A stretch of DNA of 64,000 nucleotides. Origin: Agelaius tricolor (Eukaryota; Chordata; Aves; Passeriformes; Icteridae). Position numbers and translations under genes: made by a program. The stretch's first letter is position 1. The number at the start of each line of letters is the position of its first letter. The notes beneath the pieces were generated by a model. The model ran no database searches. It saw only the letters and a program-made list of their open reading frames with translations, and had not been told where the DNA came from. The DNA lies in NCBI GenBank assembly GCA_023055355.1, contig JALJCS010000001.1, positions 73,635,381 to 73,699,380 on the forward strand, given 5' to 3'. This document shows positions 49,869 through 62,076 of this stretch, in pieces.

Positions 49869-52658
49869 GTCATGTCATGGTGAATATGCCCTATGGTACC
49901 TGCATGTGAATGCACACTCATACATGCTACCTGATATTGTGCACTAAGTACAAAAGGTAATTTTTGTAAGTGTTTTAATGAATTGCTGTCATGGGAATTA
50001 ACAACATGATATAAGTACATGTTTAAATCTACTCTTGTTAATCAAAGCACTTAACTCTACATACACCTGTACCTCAAGCAAATTTTAAGCAAATTAAGCA
50101 GGATTTATGCAAATTAATATCACCAGGGTCCACAACTACCAATCAAGCACCTGTGGTGAGGCAGTATAATATACCCCAGATGGGACCTTGACCTAACATG
50201 AGTATGTATCTCCTGACACCTGAGATAGCTTGTTTACGAGTAACTGATATCTTTCCATAAAACATCATTGTATCAAGAAAATTTATACTACATCCTTCAC
50301 CTAGTCTGTTCCTTAAATACAACTGGAATCACATTAACACTTTCTGAGATGATTCATTCCCAGGTCAAATTCAGTACCTAGATTCTTTACTTTACATTCA
50401 CTCACCTGAATTCGGTAAATCATGGTATAAGATTGCATCAGATCCAATTAGTTATTTTGCAGAGGGGAAAAAAAAATGTATAGCTAAATTAAAGCCTTAT
50501 ATATTATTAATTGCTTTTAAACTCCCAGAAGGTAATAGGAGGGGAACAGGTTTTGCTTTTGGTTGCTAGATTTTAATTTCTGCTGCAATGTAGACAGCAC
50601 ACTGTCTACATTGCAACACAAACCAGGCAGCTTTGAGGATGTTTTTTGTTGGGACTGCCAGTGGTATGTTGAGTTAGCTTGCTAGTTATTACTCTGCAGC
50701 GTGCCTCCAGGATAAATTTTCTTAATCATTAAAATAACACATCTCACCGCTAGTCTGAGCTTTGCTGAATTCCACCTTCTGTTCTTACTTTGTCTGCTAT
50801 ATTAAAAGCCTTGTAGTACCACTGCTTTACCCATTTCTCAAATTTTTATGAGCTAAGATTCAAAAGAAGACATCTGGGCCAATAATAGTTTTACAAAGTC
50901 ATCCAGCCAGACCTTGGTAATGTATGCAAAGTCAGGAACCTCATCAACAATCACACCATGGATGGCAATAACCTTTTTAGGCATTGACTTAACAATTTGA
51001 TAGTGTGAATCAACATGTTGAGTCTTTGTCAATCAACAACGTGTGCACTGAATAGGAGATGCCAGGAAAGTCTAGTGATGCTGGCTTTATATACCTCACA
51101 GTTTGCTCAGGACCTTACTCTCCCTGTTGTGGTTCTATTTCCCACTCTTTGTTTATAAAGAGCAACAGGCTCCCTCCTGGAAGGGAATAAAGAAGTAGTT
51201 TCACCAAATTCTCATGACCTCATCAGCTCACAGAATGGCTACAAAGGCTTCAATGGATTTTTGATTACAGCTTATTTGCAGTAGTTGTGAATGCCTGTGC
51301 TGAATGGTTGCTACAGAGTCTAAGACATGTTTGTTCTTTTCTGTTATGGTTTAAACCATTGCAGGGTAAGGTGAGATATGTTTTATGAAATTATTAGGGT
51401 TTGGCTATGCTGGAGTGTTTACTTCTCTTTTATCTGGGGCTATGAGAGACAAAAGCACCAAATTTCCTTTGTCTTTACAAAGCAACATGTATATTACAGC
51501 ACACCAACATTTTAACATTTTAAGAATTTTTTCAGTAGAGTCGTCCATTGCTCTGATACAATATAAGAACTATGTTCATTCCCTGAAGTGAACAAAACAA
51601 AATGGACAATAAATTAAAATCACCCAGTTATAACTGTGTTCTCTCCATCAGTCTTGTTTTACAGACAGTCTTGTAAAATGTTCTGCTACATGACTTAGCA
51701 AATAAATCTAAACAGTAGTTTGTAATTTTCGGAACCCTTAATGTGAAGCCACACTTAAATTAGCTGTCACTTGAAATTTCAAGCAGCAGTAATGGGTTTA
51801 TTCAAGATGCAGAGGGAGAGGAGAAAGTAGCTAGAGTTGCTGTGATATAGACATCTGATTAATAATACTTTTTAATGCCTGCTGCAATCACTCACCTTCA
51901 TGGAGAGAGTGGTGTGAGAGACTTTATTCTGAAACACTTGTTAGATATTACAGAACTTATTTAGTAGCAGATCTGCTCTTGAAAATCTATGAAGGACAAA
52001 TTTTAATTCATACACAAAAGGTCTTTTCTTTAATTCTCTGTTTCATCCTTCTTCCTATGTGATGACATGGGTATTAGATATTATTCATAGAACTTGAAAA
52101 AACTTTTAGGATTTTATAAAATACATATTGAGTAATTCTGAGGAGATTTCAGAGAAAAATAAAAAATTCTCATTTTAACTCATTCATTAATTTGCTACAC
52201 TTTAAAAAATAGAATGACTATATATAACTTGAGAACCAAACTGAAAACTTACTGGATTTTTTTAGACTCATTTATTTTCCCATTTTCTTTCCAAACAGAT
52301 GTTTTCATCTACTAGAATTCAGAGTGAGACATACTTTAGCCTTAAAATGAGCTTTAGAGAAAACAGTCATAAAGTTTTGTTTTAAGATAACAGTAACAAG
52401 GACCTTACATCTAGACTGCTTAATAGCCTTCCCAGCAAAGCCAGCTTATGCAAACCTATTGGGACCACCCACACAATGTGAATGAACGAACATCCAGGCA
52501 AGTTTCAGCTCCTCTCATACATAGAAGTTGGATTTGGAATGTAACTATTGATAAATGACACCAGTTGAGTTTCTATACATCCTTTTAGTGTAATCCCTTA
52601 ATGCTGATGAGAATTTCTTGGAGTCTGATAAAGGGGAAATGGCAAGTCCCGCACCTCA
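49869..52658. other. Unique DNA, no gene seen
   Basis: Contains a perfect hairpin at 50584-50615. A 57-codon minus-strand frame (about 51033-50860) has a protein-like composition but no start context and no family that I can name. TGTTATGGTTTAAACC at 51342 recalls the first bases of some songbird LTRs, but nothing after it matches. Confidence 0.5.
50584..50615. repeat. Perfect 14 bp inverted repeat with 4-base spacer
   Basis: Arms TGCAATGTAGACAG (50584-50597) and its exact complement (50602-50615) flank CACA. Less AT-rich than the hairpin at 44574. No larger stem forms around it. Confidence 0.9.
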
Positions 52659-53205
52659 GAATCACAGAATCATCTAGGCTGGAAAAGACCTCCAAGGTCA
52701 TCAAGTCCAGCCCTTGACTGATCAACTTGTCAACTAGACCATGGCACTAAGTGCAATATCCAGTCATTTCTGGATCTCCTCCAGGGATGGTGACTCCATT
52801 CCCTCCCTAAGGAGCCCTTTCCAATGTTTAATATAATTTTCTGTGAAAAATTTCCTCCTCATGTTCAACCTGAACCTCCCCTAGAGCAGCTTGTCGCCAT
52901 GTCCTCTTGTCCTGCCACTAGTTGCCAGGGAAGAGAGACCAACCCTCACCTAGCTACAAGCTCCTTTTAGGGAGTTGTAGGGAGTGATAAGACCACCTCA
53001 GAGCCTCCTTGCTTCCAGGCAGAGCAGCACCAGCTCCCTCAGTTGCTCCACATATGACTTGGTCTCTAGATCCTCCACCAGCTCTGTTGTCCTCCTCTGA
53101 ACACTCTCCAGCCCCTCAATGTCTTTCTTGTAATGAGGGGCCCAGAACTGGATACAGAGCTTGAGGTGTGGCTGCACCTGTGCTGAATAGAGGCATCTGT
53201 GGATG
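52659..53205 (-). mobile_element. CR1 LINE 3' part, minus strand
   Basis: About 550 bp. The plus strand starts AGAATCACAGAATCATCTAGG, then GACCTCCAAGGTCATCAAG, typical of the CR1 type with TTCTGTGA tails. The minus-strand frame 53216-52998 preserves the C-terminal ORF2 blocks [20 protein letters not shown] and [14 protein letters not shown]. Stops and missing catalytic motifs make it inert. Its truncated 5' end lies about 35 bases from the 5' end of the plus-strand copy at 53240, so the two are head to head. Confidence 0.93.
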
Positions 53206-53239
53206 GATATTTGCATATACCAAGAAAGACTGGAAAAGT

Positions 53240-53826
53240 GTCTTTGTAGGAAGATGGCTTTGCAGGAAAGACCACAGCTTCCTGGGAGATAACAAGCTGA
53301 CTCAGAGCCAGCAGTGTGCTCCTGTGGCCAATGTGGCCAGCAGTGTAATGGTCTGCATTAGGGGAGCATCACCAGCATGTCCAAGGAGGTGATTCTTATT
53401 CTGTACTGAACATTGGGGAGGCAGCATCTTGTACTCCCTGATGGACCTATTGGAACAAGTGCAGAGCAGGACCATGAAAATGATTAGGGGACTGGAACAC
53501 CTAAGGTGCAATGAGAGATGAGAGGCATGTGGCTGTAAACCTGGATCAGAGAAATCCAAGGGGTCTTATCAATAATCTTTTTAATGTGTGCAAATAGCTG
53601 ATGAGCAGAATAAAGAAGGTGAAAGAAGGCAGATCCAGACTTTTCTTAGTGGTGCTTAAATAAAAGACAAGAGACAATGGAGCACAAAATGAAATAGAAT
53701 ATCTTTGTCTAAACATAAGAATTTTTTATTTTTTTTTTTACTGTGCAGGTGGTTGATCATGCAAAATGTTTCTCAGAGATGCTGTAGAATCTTCATCCTT
53801 GAAGACATTAAAAATGACCACTGACC
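53240..53826 (+). mobile_element. Old CR1 LINE relic, plus strand
   Basis: A decayed copy following the CR1 order: AACAAGCTGACTCAGAGCCA (53290), CAGCAGTGTGCTCCTGTGGCC, then GATTAGGGGACTGGAACACC, GGGGTCTTATCAATAATC, and the 3' UTR block with TTTTTACTGTGCAGG and CTTCATCCTTGAAGACATT. It stops before the 3' tail. No frame is open across it. It is more diverged than its neighbour at 52659-53205 and of a different subfamily. Confidence 0.85.
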
Positions 53827-54911
53827 ACAACTTCAGTGTGTGTATCTGCCTACTGGAAGAGGACTCTTCCACTCAGCATGGAAGCCAGCAAGAATAGCAG
53901 TCACATCTGCCAGGAAAGGAAAGGAAGAACCTGTTATCTCCCATTATAAAAGATCTGGCTATTCTTAAAAGAAAATTCAGTCACAGTGAAAAATGAATCT
54001 GTTGAACTGAATGAGACCATGCTTGAAGGAAGAGAAGGAAAACAGAAGAGTCTGAGTTTAGTATTCATCCAGTGAAGGAATAGCATATGACACCAGAGTT
54101 AAGAGATAAATAGTGCTTTGGAGAAATAAGAATGACTCATACCTAGAACGCAATAGCACATAAAATATTTTGCAATCAGAGAGTAGGCTAGAAGACCCTT
54201 GCTTAAAAGATTTACTTGGAGCAACAATGGCATTTTTAAAAATCAAAGCCTTACAGGTAATTCAAAAACAGAAAGGGAGGCTAAATTTATCAAATAAATT
54301 GTTTGCTGCAAATAGTTCTCCCAGTTCTTTCATCTGTACTTAATTGGCTATCAATAATGCATGGAAATGCTGAGACACTAAAGAATCATGTAACAGGCAT
54401 TCCATTATGTAATTAAGGATCATTAACTATATTAATGACTTTTCTAATTCTTATATTGTTAACCAATGAGTAATGCTTTATGTCACGAACATACTTTCAA
54501 ACTTCTCTGCACCAGTGAAAAAGATACATCTTGCTTATCAAACTTCTGCAGGTAATTCAGACAAGAGATTTGGTTTGAATAAATCTTGAGGAAGCTCAAA
54601 CAAAAAGCAGATGACAAGATCACACTGCACTAGGGGATTAAGAAAAATATAGATTGGCAAACCTAATATTTCTAGATAGTGACTACAAAGCTTTTAGTGG
54701 CTCAAGGGGAAAAATGTAGCTATATATGTGTATGGGCAGAATACATATGAGATGATAAACCTGCTGCAGAAGAACTGTAGGACTGCCAATATGAAAAGTG
54801 CAGATTTTAGCATCTGCCATGTGAAAGTGCTGGTCACATGAGTTAAATCTGTCGAAGTCTCACAACTTGTGTTGTTTGCTATACATATTCTATCAAGAAT
54901 ATCTAGGGAAG
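53827..54911. other. Unique AT-rich DNA, no gene seen
   Basis: Nothing recognised in this ~1.1 kb between CR1 copies. Confidence 0.5.
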
Positions 54912-55052
54912 TTATGATGCCTTATCCCTGGAAAAGTTCGAGGCCAGGTTGGATAGGGCTTTGAGTAACCCGGTCTTGGCATCCCTGCCCATGGCAGGGG
55001 TGTTGGAACAAGGTGACCTTTAATGTCCCTTCCAACCTGTGGGCTATAGAAT
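54912..55052 (+). mobile_element. CR1 LINE 3' end, plus strand
   Basis: About 140 bp of CR1 3' UTR. CCCTGGAAAAGTTCGAGG, CCAGGTTGGATAGGGCTTTG, CCCTGCCCATGGCAGGGG and TCCCTTCCAACC appear in canonical order, with a decayed tail (CTATAGAATT). Confidence 0.93.
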
Positions 55053-58000
55053 TTTTTCTGAGGAGGACTGGGTCCTGGGAAGCACAGACACCTGAATTCA
55101 TGGGATGTAACATTAGGCTGCGTGTTGAACTTGAAGGTTCAATCTTTTGGCTCTGCAAAGAAGAAATTCCTTAACACAGAAATGGGTAAACATAATGAAT
55201 TTTCTTTGCCAAATAATAAGAATTTTTAATCTAATAATGCTAAAGTTATTTACAAAGGAAGATAAATATTTCTGTTTTATAGCTTGAGATGGAGATACCA
55301 GTGAGCTGAAATGTTTTGTCAATGGTCAGTAGGGTGGACCTAAAAGAAAAAAACATCACAACTAAATCCCATAACCCAGTACCAAATTTGCAGCTTTGGA
55401 ACTATTTTTGCTTAATATACGTCTGTTTTTACTCCTAAACAAATAAATAACTAGATAATGTTACAACAACACTTGTCAATGCACTTATCAAGCATATTTC
55501 TAGTATTTTTTTTTGTTAATGATTACCTTATAGAAAGAATGGTGAGCTTAGGATTTTGTATTTTTTTTAAGAAAAAAAGGTAATTTTCTCATCTCCTTCA
55601 GCCATTGTCCTATGTTATTTGTTTATCAGGTCTTATATTTTCTTAGTGACTGAACTTACAATCCTTTTGTCTGAGACAAGAGGTTTCACTAAACATGTGT
55701 TCTGCTAATATAATAGTTTTGTGGATCTGGGTTGTTTTTTTCAGGTTTCAATACTGTGTTTCAAAGCAATATCAGTGTTACAGAATTATTTTTCATTGTT
55801 AGCAGCTCGTGTGTAATTCATTTCTAACCAGTGAATCACCCAGAGTTAGATGTTAGCTCTGTGAGTTTCATTTTTTGTAGGAATTGCTCAGATACTACAA
55901 ATTTTTCTTAAACTTAAGATTGTGGCAATAAGCAAATAGTGCAAAGATGAGGTCATATTTCAGAAAAGTGCTTCAATATGTGCTTAGTATTACAAACATG
56001 CATCGATCCCCTTGGCTGTACCTTTGCACATATCTGTGTTGACACATATTTCATTATTTTTCTTTAACAGTGGCATTTTCACAGGAGACCTTGTTGCTGA
56101 TTTTTAAATGGGAATCAAATATCAAACTCCTACAGTCCATCTGAAAAGAAACTCTCTAGTCTATACATTGTCAATACAACATTTTTAAAGTTTTATTGAA
56201 AAATATTCATCATAAAGTGAATTAGATGGTCCTGTTCAAAAAATATTCCTGAATTTGCAGTAATGGACTTTTCAAATCAAGCCCAGGAAGGATTTTGCAT
56301 ACCAAACACTGCTGTGACTCTCTGAACTCTTGTTGGTGTTGTTGGTTGTGGTGTTTTCTAGATGAGGTGGAGCACTGGTATGTATATTTCCTACCATCAG
56401 GAATCTGCTTATAGTTCTCTTCAACATTAGAAGTGTTTTCTCCTCTGACTTAAGTAAATAGTTGTGATAACAAAAATAGATGCTTTCTATGTGTTACAAG
56501 TGAAAGCCATATTGCAGAGGTGCTTCTGTATTTTCAATGATCACTTATTGTAAGTTTCTCTGACCCATGGAAAAGTGAATCTGCCTTAAAAAATGTTTTG
56601 TACTGGAACAATCTGCATTGTGGCTTTCAGACTGTTTTCTTTAACATTCTCTTTAGCTTAGAATATTTTTAAGACCTCTGACAGCAATGCCATCTTGTGT
56701 GTATCATCCAGATGAACTGTGTCTGAAAAAGTTAATAACATTCTAACATCAGTGTGATTATCCACTTGAGGGATGTGGGAAAAGGTAAGGTTCATTTGGA
56801 CAACATTATGCTGGATAAGGAATTCAAAGATGTAAAGGAATAACTTTAATTCTGATTATATTGAAACAATATAGGGGTAGGACACAAAAAAACAAGATAG
56901 CAGCTTTGTTTACAATTTCCTTGAAAGAAAGACACAAAACACAGCTTTTCATGCACTTTGAGCATGAAAAGCTTGAACAATGAGACAAGATTTAACATCA
57001 GCTCTTTTCAAATAGACTTGACTGAGTTTATTTCCAATATAGCTGGAGCTGATCATTCTTTCACTGGCTACTTTAATAAAAGACAAGACATTTTAAACTG
57101 GCATCATCTGATTTTTCCTGAGTTTCATTACCACCAAATCTTTGATACCAGAAAGCAAGTAACCCTTCAGAAAGGAGTGGAAAGATATAGAGCTGTAGAT
57201 ACAGGGTCCCCTTAAAGCAAGGGCCAAAGATCAGAAATATCTTGCAGGCTTGGGAAATAAGTGCTCATAAAGAGCCACAGCTGCTTTTGATGAAATTACT
57301 GAAAGTTGGTGCACAGATGAACAAGAAAACAGATTTTCCATTAATGATGTCCCTAGATTCTTAAGTCTGGCAGGTAGCAAGCTTCTTCCTTAGTTTCAAA
57401 AGATATCTCACATCCAGGTGCTGAAACACATTTTTTAAAGCCCTGGAAAAAAGAGTTTAAAAATTCAGCATCAAAAAAGCACCTGTAAATCCTCCACAGA
57501 CATCTCATTCTCAAATATAGCACAAGAGCATTCGCCTAATGCAGAGCCTAGCTTTTCATGTGTAGCTCAGAGTGCTTGTAAGTGTGTTACAACCTGGAAG
57601 CAGTCATATAAGATCTCAAAGGTCTAACATCTACATCAGCTGGATACTTTTGGACTTGGAAACTAGGTAAGATGGCAAGTATTCCTAAAGAAAACAGCTA
57701 TGCTTGAAGAGGTACACAGAAAAATGCATACTGAATTCTTTGAAAAACAGCATCTGGTTGACTTGTTGAGAAAGACCCTGAGGACTGAAGTTTTTTCCAA
57801 AGTATATTTTATTTTATCTTAGTAGTCCTTATTGAAAGAAATTTTTCTAATGTGATTCTTCAATTACAGTTTAAGGAAAGCAGAAAAAAAGTATTGTAAC
57901 ATTCTTGCTACAGGAATGTAAAGCAGACAGAACTGAGCTCATCCATGTCTTTACTTAGCTTAAAAGCTAATTCAAAAAGAATGGGATTCATGTATCTAAA

Positions 58001-58499
58001 CTGCATAAATGATATCTGGGGTAATTTTAGAGTCCCTCAAGTACTCAGTTTGACCTTTAGAAGGATGTAGGTTTATCTACAGTGGTGTGTCATATCTGCC
58101 ATTACAGGGTAGATATATAGGACAGCTTAAGGTATCTCAAATGTCTGTGTTTGGGTAAATTACCCCATCCTTCTCCTGAAAGATAGTCAGCTAAGTTTGC
58201 CAAAGTTAGTTTAAGATTTCGATATGCTGAATAAATTTATTTTGCGTAGCCATATGCATCGAATGTTTTCCTGAAGCACTGACCTTATCAGGTCTGTGTT
58301 GATGCAATTCCTTTGCAGCCATGCTATAAATCTAGTGGATTGCACAATATTCAAAACATTGTGTGTAAACTGCCCAGCTGGCACATTCATGCCCAGTTGG
58401 TTTTGAATTCCTTGGAGGGATTTACCTCACTGTTCAAAAGTTATATATGCTTGCATATGCTTGTATTTCTGTCTGAAGATTTTGGGCCTGGGAGAACAA
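55053..58499. other. Unique AT-rich DNA, no gene seen
   Basis: No gene or transposon recognised. The 85-codon frame at 56958-57215 is not a family I can name. A near-perfect 10 bp tandem (58445-58464) is minor. Confidence 0.55.
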
Positions 58500-58885
58500 A
58501 AGATGGATCTTGCTGGTAACAGCTGAAGCAAGAAAGACTCTCAGTGTCTTGGCTTTATCCAAGGCCTTGATCAGACAGTATGTCCTTTGCTCCACTGAGC
58601 AGCAGGGATCCCTGTACTCACATTCTCCTTAGTTTTATTTTGCTGATGACATAGTTGTAGAAACTCTTTTTCATGTTCCTGAAATCTCTATCTGGATTAA
58701 TTTCCAGCTGAACTTTAGCTCTTCTAACTCCATCCATGCACGCTTGAGATATGCCTCTGTACTTCTGGGCAACCTTCCTCTGTTCCCACTTCTGTACAAC
58801 ACCACCACAGGTGTTTACTTCAGGTCAGAGTTGCCTGTTCATCTAAACAGCCTTCTCTTTTGGCCTGGCCTTTCTAACACATAAA
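58500..58885 (-). mobile_element. CR1 LINE ORF2 fragment, endonuclease-RT linker
   Basis: A minus-strand CR1 internal fragment, unusual because most CR1 copies retain only the 3' end. Translating the minus strand downward from about 58800 gives a block containing KYRGISQACMDGVRRAKVQL, followed by KKSFYNYV, which fits the region between endonuclease and reverse transcriptase in CR1 ORF2. Further on, sequence resembling LRVFLASAVTSK near 58520 fits the start of the RT domain. The identification is by remembered family similarity. It ends abruptly 7 bases before the 3' tail of the next CR1. Confidence 0.75.
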
Positions 58886-58892
58886 CCTTTAT

Positions 58893-59072
58893 GTCACAGA
58901 AGTTCAGAATGGGTCAGGATGGTAGGGACCACAGTGGATCATCTGGCCCAACCTCTCTGCTCAAGCCGGGTCAACCCAGAGCACAGGGCAGAGGATTGTA
59001 TTCAGTGAGGGAGACTCCACAACCTCTTCATGATCTGCTCCAGGGCCTGGTCACCCACACAGAAAGGAAGTG
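58893..59072 (-). mobile_element. CR1 LINE 3' end, minus strand
   Basis: About 180 bp. The plus strand reads TCACAGAAGTTCAGAATGG, then CATCTGGCCCAACCTCTCTG, CTCAAGCCGGGTCAACCCAG and GAGACTCCACAACCTC, the reversed CR1 3' UTR in order. It sits directly upstream, in the same orientation, of the ORF2 fragment at 58500-58885. Confidence 0.9.
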
Positions 59073-60544
59073 AAAAATGCAACCTATTCTGCCTACTCAT
59101 TAACTAGATTAATCAAAAATATAACACATGAAGCCAGTACAGACTAGTACTTTATATTTATAGCCAAATCATCAAGAATCAACATCTTTATTTGATACTT
59201 ATAATTCTTCTATTCACATAGTTATATTAGTGCTATAAAGTTTCTGTCAAAATAAAGCCACTTTTAGAATTTTTTGCCTGCAACAATCTTTTTCTACAAC
59301 AAGAAGGGGTATTTTTGTTAAAGAGACTGCAATGGAATAATTAGTGCCTCCTTACCTTGTGTATTGCTCTCTCTATGCAGGAGTTACACACAATTTAAAA
59401 CATCAATAAGAAGTAAATTGTTGCAAATTACTATTCTTTCCTCAGTATCCAATAATTTGCTAGAACCAATAACAATGGTGTCAGAATGTAACCTTGGATC
59501 AGTCCTGTTCTTTAGTGAACCATTAATTGTTCGCACAATACTAATCCTTTAAGAATACTCAACAAGCCCATGGTAACTCCTTGAGCTTTTTTCTTACCTC
59601 TGTTTATAGACCTGAGTGTTTTATTTCTCTTGGTGTAAATGCTCCTGAACATCAAGCAAAAGAGAAATAAAAGAAAAGCAAGTATAGCCAACTAAAAAAA
59701 CTGGAGCTAAGTGAGCTATTATCACTGAATTGATATAAAATTGACTATTCTGCTGATGAAATTCTCTTTCAGTGCTACTGCCATCCTAAAATTAGTGAAA
59801 TGAGAAGTCCAAAATTTGGGGCAAATGCACATATGTGCATTTTTCTGAGTCTTTGGTTGATATATCCTTAAGTATATATCTTCTTCCAAGACTAAGCAAA
59901 CTTTATTTTTGGGGAAAAAATTACTTCTCAGATCCGGGAATACGTGTGGCCTGCTCAAAAGTAGGTAGTAAGAAGAATTAGCAACTACATATTTTCTTTC
60001 CAATTAAATGTACTAACTGACCACAGAGCCAGAAACAGCATCTCCCTGTATTGTTCTGAACCATGAAGGAGATCTGAGATGTCTTCAGTGCTCTCACATT
60101 TGCTGTGAGCTGTACACACACACTCAGACAGCTGCTGTGAAGCTGCCAATATGCAGTAGTAGCATCTTACCCTGCAGTAACTCATTTGTGTTTTGAAGCC
60201 AAGAGTCAACAGACTTAAATCAAGCTGTTCTGCCTGTAAATTGAGAATCCCACCTGCTGAATGTGACACCCCCAGCTGGTGATGTGTAGCCCACTTCACA
60301 GGAAAGAGGTGAAGTGTTCTGCCAGATAAGTTGTGATTTGTTCCCTTCTTTACTGTTGTCCCATGCTCATTTCACAATAAAAGTATGGTCTTGAAGGATG
60401 AAGAGAATGGGAAGGTGTTTCCTACTTCCACTCACGTCAGGACAAACTTTGCCATGGCACAGTCATATTGTGGACAGAGATTTTTGTTTTAAAGAAGTGG
60501 CATTTGAGAAAGAAGAACGAAATAGAGATTAAGAAACATAATGA
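59073..60544. other. Unique AT-rich DNA, no gene seen
   Basis: Frames at 59722-60299 minus are unrecognised and no repeat family is apparent. Confidence 0.5.
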
Positions 60545-60717
60545 ACAAAAAATGGTTTGGATTGAAAGGGACCTTAAATATCACCCAGTTCCAGATCCCC
60601 TGCCATGGGCAGGTATATATTTCACTAGATCAGATTGCTCAAAGCCTCATCCAACCTGTCCTTGAACACTTCCAGGGATGAGACATCCACAGCTTCTCTG
60701 GGCAACATTCCAATAAG
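60545..60717 (-). mobile_element. CR1 LINE 3' end, minus strand
   Basis: About 170 bp. The plus strand carries AATGGTTTGGATTGAAAGGG, CCTGCCATGGGCAGG, then CCAACCTGTCCTTGAACACT and TTCCAGGGATGAGACATCC. The final tail is lost. Confidence 0.92.
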
Positions 60718-61714
60718 TATATATTATCTCTTTTTCCTGGTTCTAGCCAGGACAGGGAGGGTGACAGACAGAATCCTGGGGTTATTAAATACCACCTCAC
60801 ACCATGCAGAGAGGGGATGGAGGGGTGGGCTTTTTTTCCCTGGCTCATGATGCTGGTTGTTTCAGGGAGAGCATGAAACTGGAGAGCACTATTACAAAGC
60901 GCAACACTCACAAAGAAGCATTTGGCTGGTGAGGTGAAGTTCTGAGGAAATTAATGTAATTCTGTACATTGCACACTTGATGATGTCTCATCATCCCTTT
61001 AGCAAAGAGAGAGTACTAGTACTGGTACTAGCTAGTCCCAAAGGAAAAGTGGTTATCTTTCTATCACAGAGGTTTGTATTCCTTTGGAATAACTTTCACA
61101 TTCTTGACCGACAAATTAACTCTTCCTAATGTGGGAGAAGGAGGTAAGTGAGGAAGAAAGCCATAGTGAAATGAGAGATCTAAATAAGAATGGTTCTGCA
61201 TTTTTAGTTGTGTGTAAATTAACATTGTAAATGTCATGATGAACACCCCTTTTTTTTTTGGAAGAATGCTATTCACTGGTGTTCTGGAAGATGAATCTCA
61301 TGCCTTGATTTTCAACATCATGTTGTTATCATGGAATAAGCAGATTTTATTTTGTAATTGAAAGTAATGATAGAACTGTAACTTCACACTTAAAAAAAAA
61401 TCACAGAACAAGATAAAATTGCTAAATGGACAGTAGAATTAAAAGTACTTCTCAACTGAATTTATAAGCCTTGCCAAATTTTTTCCAAATTGAGACTCAG
61501 CACTATGGGTTTTGGTTTTTTGCTAATGATACTGTGCTGTTCTATGAACTGTAAAAGCACTTGTAAGTGAAGCAGCTGACTGCACTGTCAGACCAAGGCA
61601 ATATTTCCACCAAACTTTGAAAATCTGTACTGACAGAAGCCTACTAAGCTAAAAAAAATCTTCTCAAATACATTTTTGATGCCATTACATATAGACAGCA
61701 AGCAGTACAGGGAT
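60718..61714. other. Unique DNA, no gene seen
   Basis: A small perfect palindrome AGTACTAGTACT lies at 61012-61023. CCTGGTTCTAGCCAGGACAG near 60737 faintly recalls a songbird LTR word, but the surrounding sequence does not follow it. Confidence 0.5.
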
Positions 61715-62076
61715 TTTTGCAGTAGAATATGTGGGGGTTTCATGAACAACAGGCTGAAGGTGAGTCAGAAATTCATGGCCTTGCAGCAGCTAAGACCAAC
61801 TGCATATGGGGTTGTAATAGCAAGGGTGCACTCATCAGTTTGGGAAGTGCTTTTCCCCCTCTCTTTGGTACCTGGGAAATGTCTGCAGTATTGCGCTCAG
61901 TTTTGGTCTCCCTGGCACAAGAAAGACCTTGGCATTCTAGAATGAGTCCAGAAGGGACACCAAATAGGTTAGGAGGCTGGAGCACATTATGAGTGAATGA
62001 TGGAAATCTGGGAGAGACATTGTATTTAATATGAAGGTGGTCACAGAGAAGCATCTCAGTCCTTGGAGATAATAAA
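61715..62076 (+). mobile_element. CR1 LINE ORF2 C-terminus, internally deleted
   Basis: A plus-strand CR1 relic of about 360 bp. The frame 61676-61945 keeps LKVSQKFMALQQLRPTAYGV and CAQFWSPWHKKDLGILE, the C-terminal ORF2 region. Sequence then runs through GGAGGCTGGAGCACATTATG and jumps to the 3' UTR block CTCAGTCCTTGGAGATAAT, so the part between was deleted. It has no tail and a modest divergence level. Confidence 0.85.

Noticed and set aside
51342..51400. TGTTATGGTTTAAACC, like the start of some songbird LTRs
   Set aside because: The following sequence does not follow any LTR I know and no matching CA end was found.
53302..53559. 85-codon minus-strand frame as a gene
   Set aside because: It is antisense to a decayed plus-strand CR1 and has no protein similarity.
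60730..60800. CTGGTTCTAGCCAGGACAGG, recalling an ERVL-type LTR word
   Set aside because: About 20 bases of resemblance only, with no flanking agreement.
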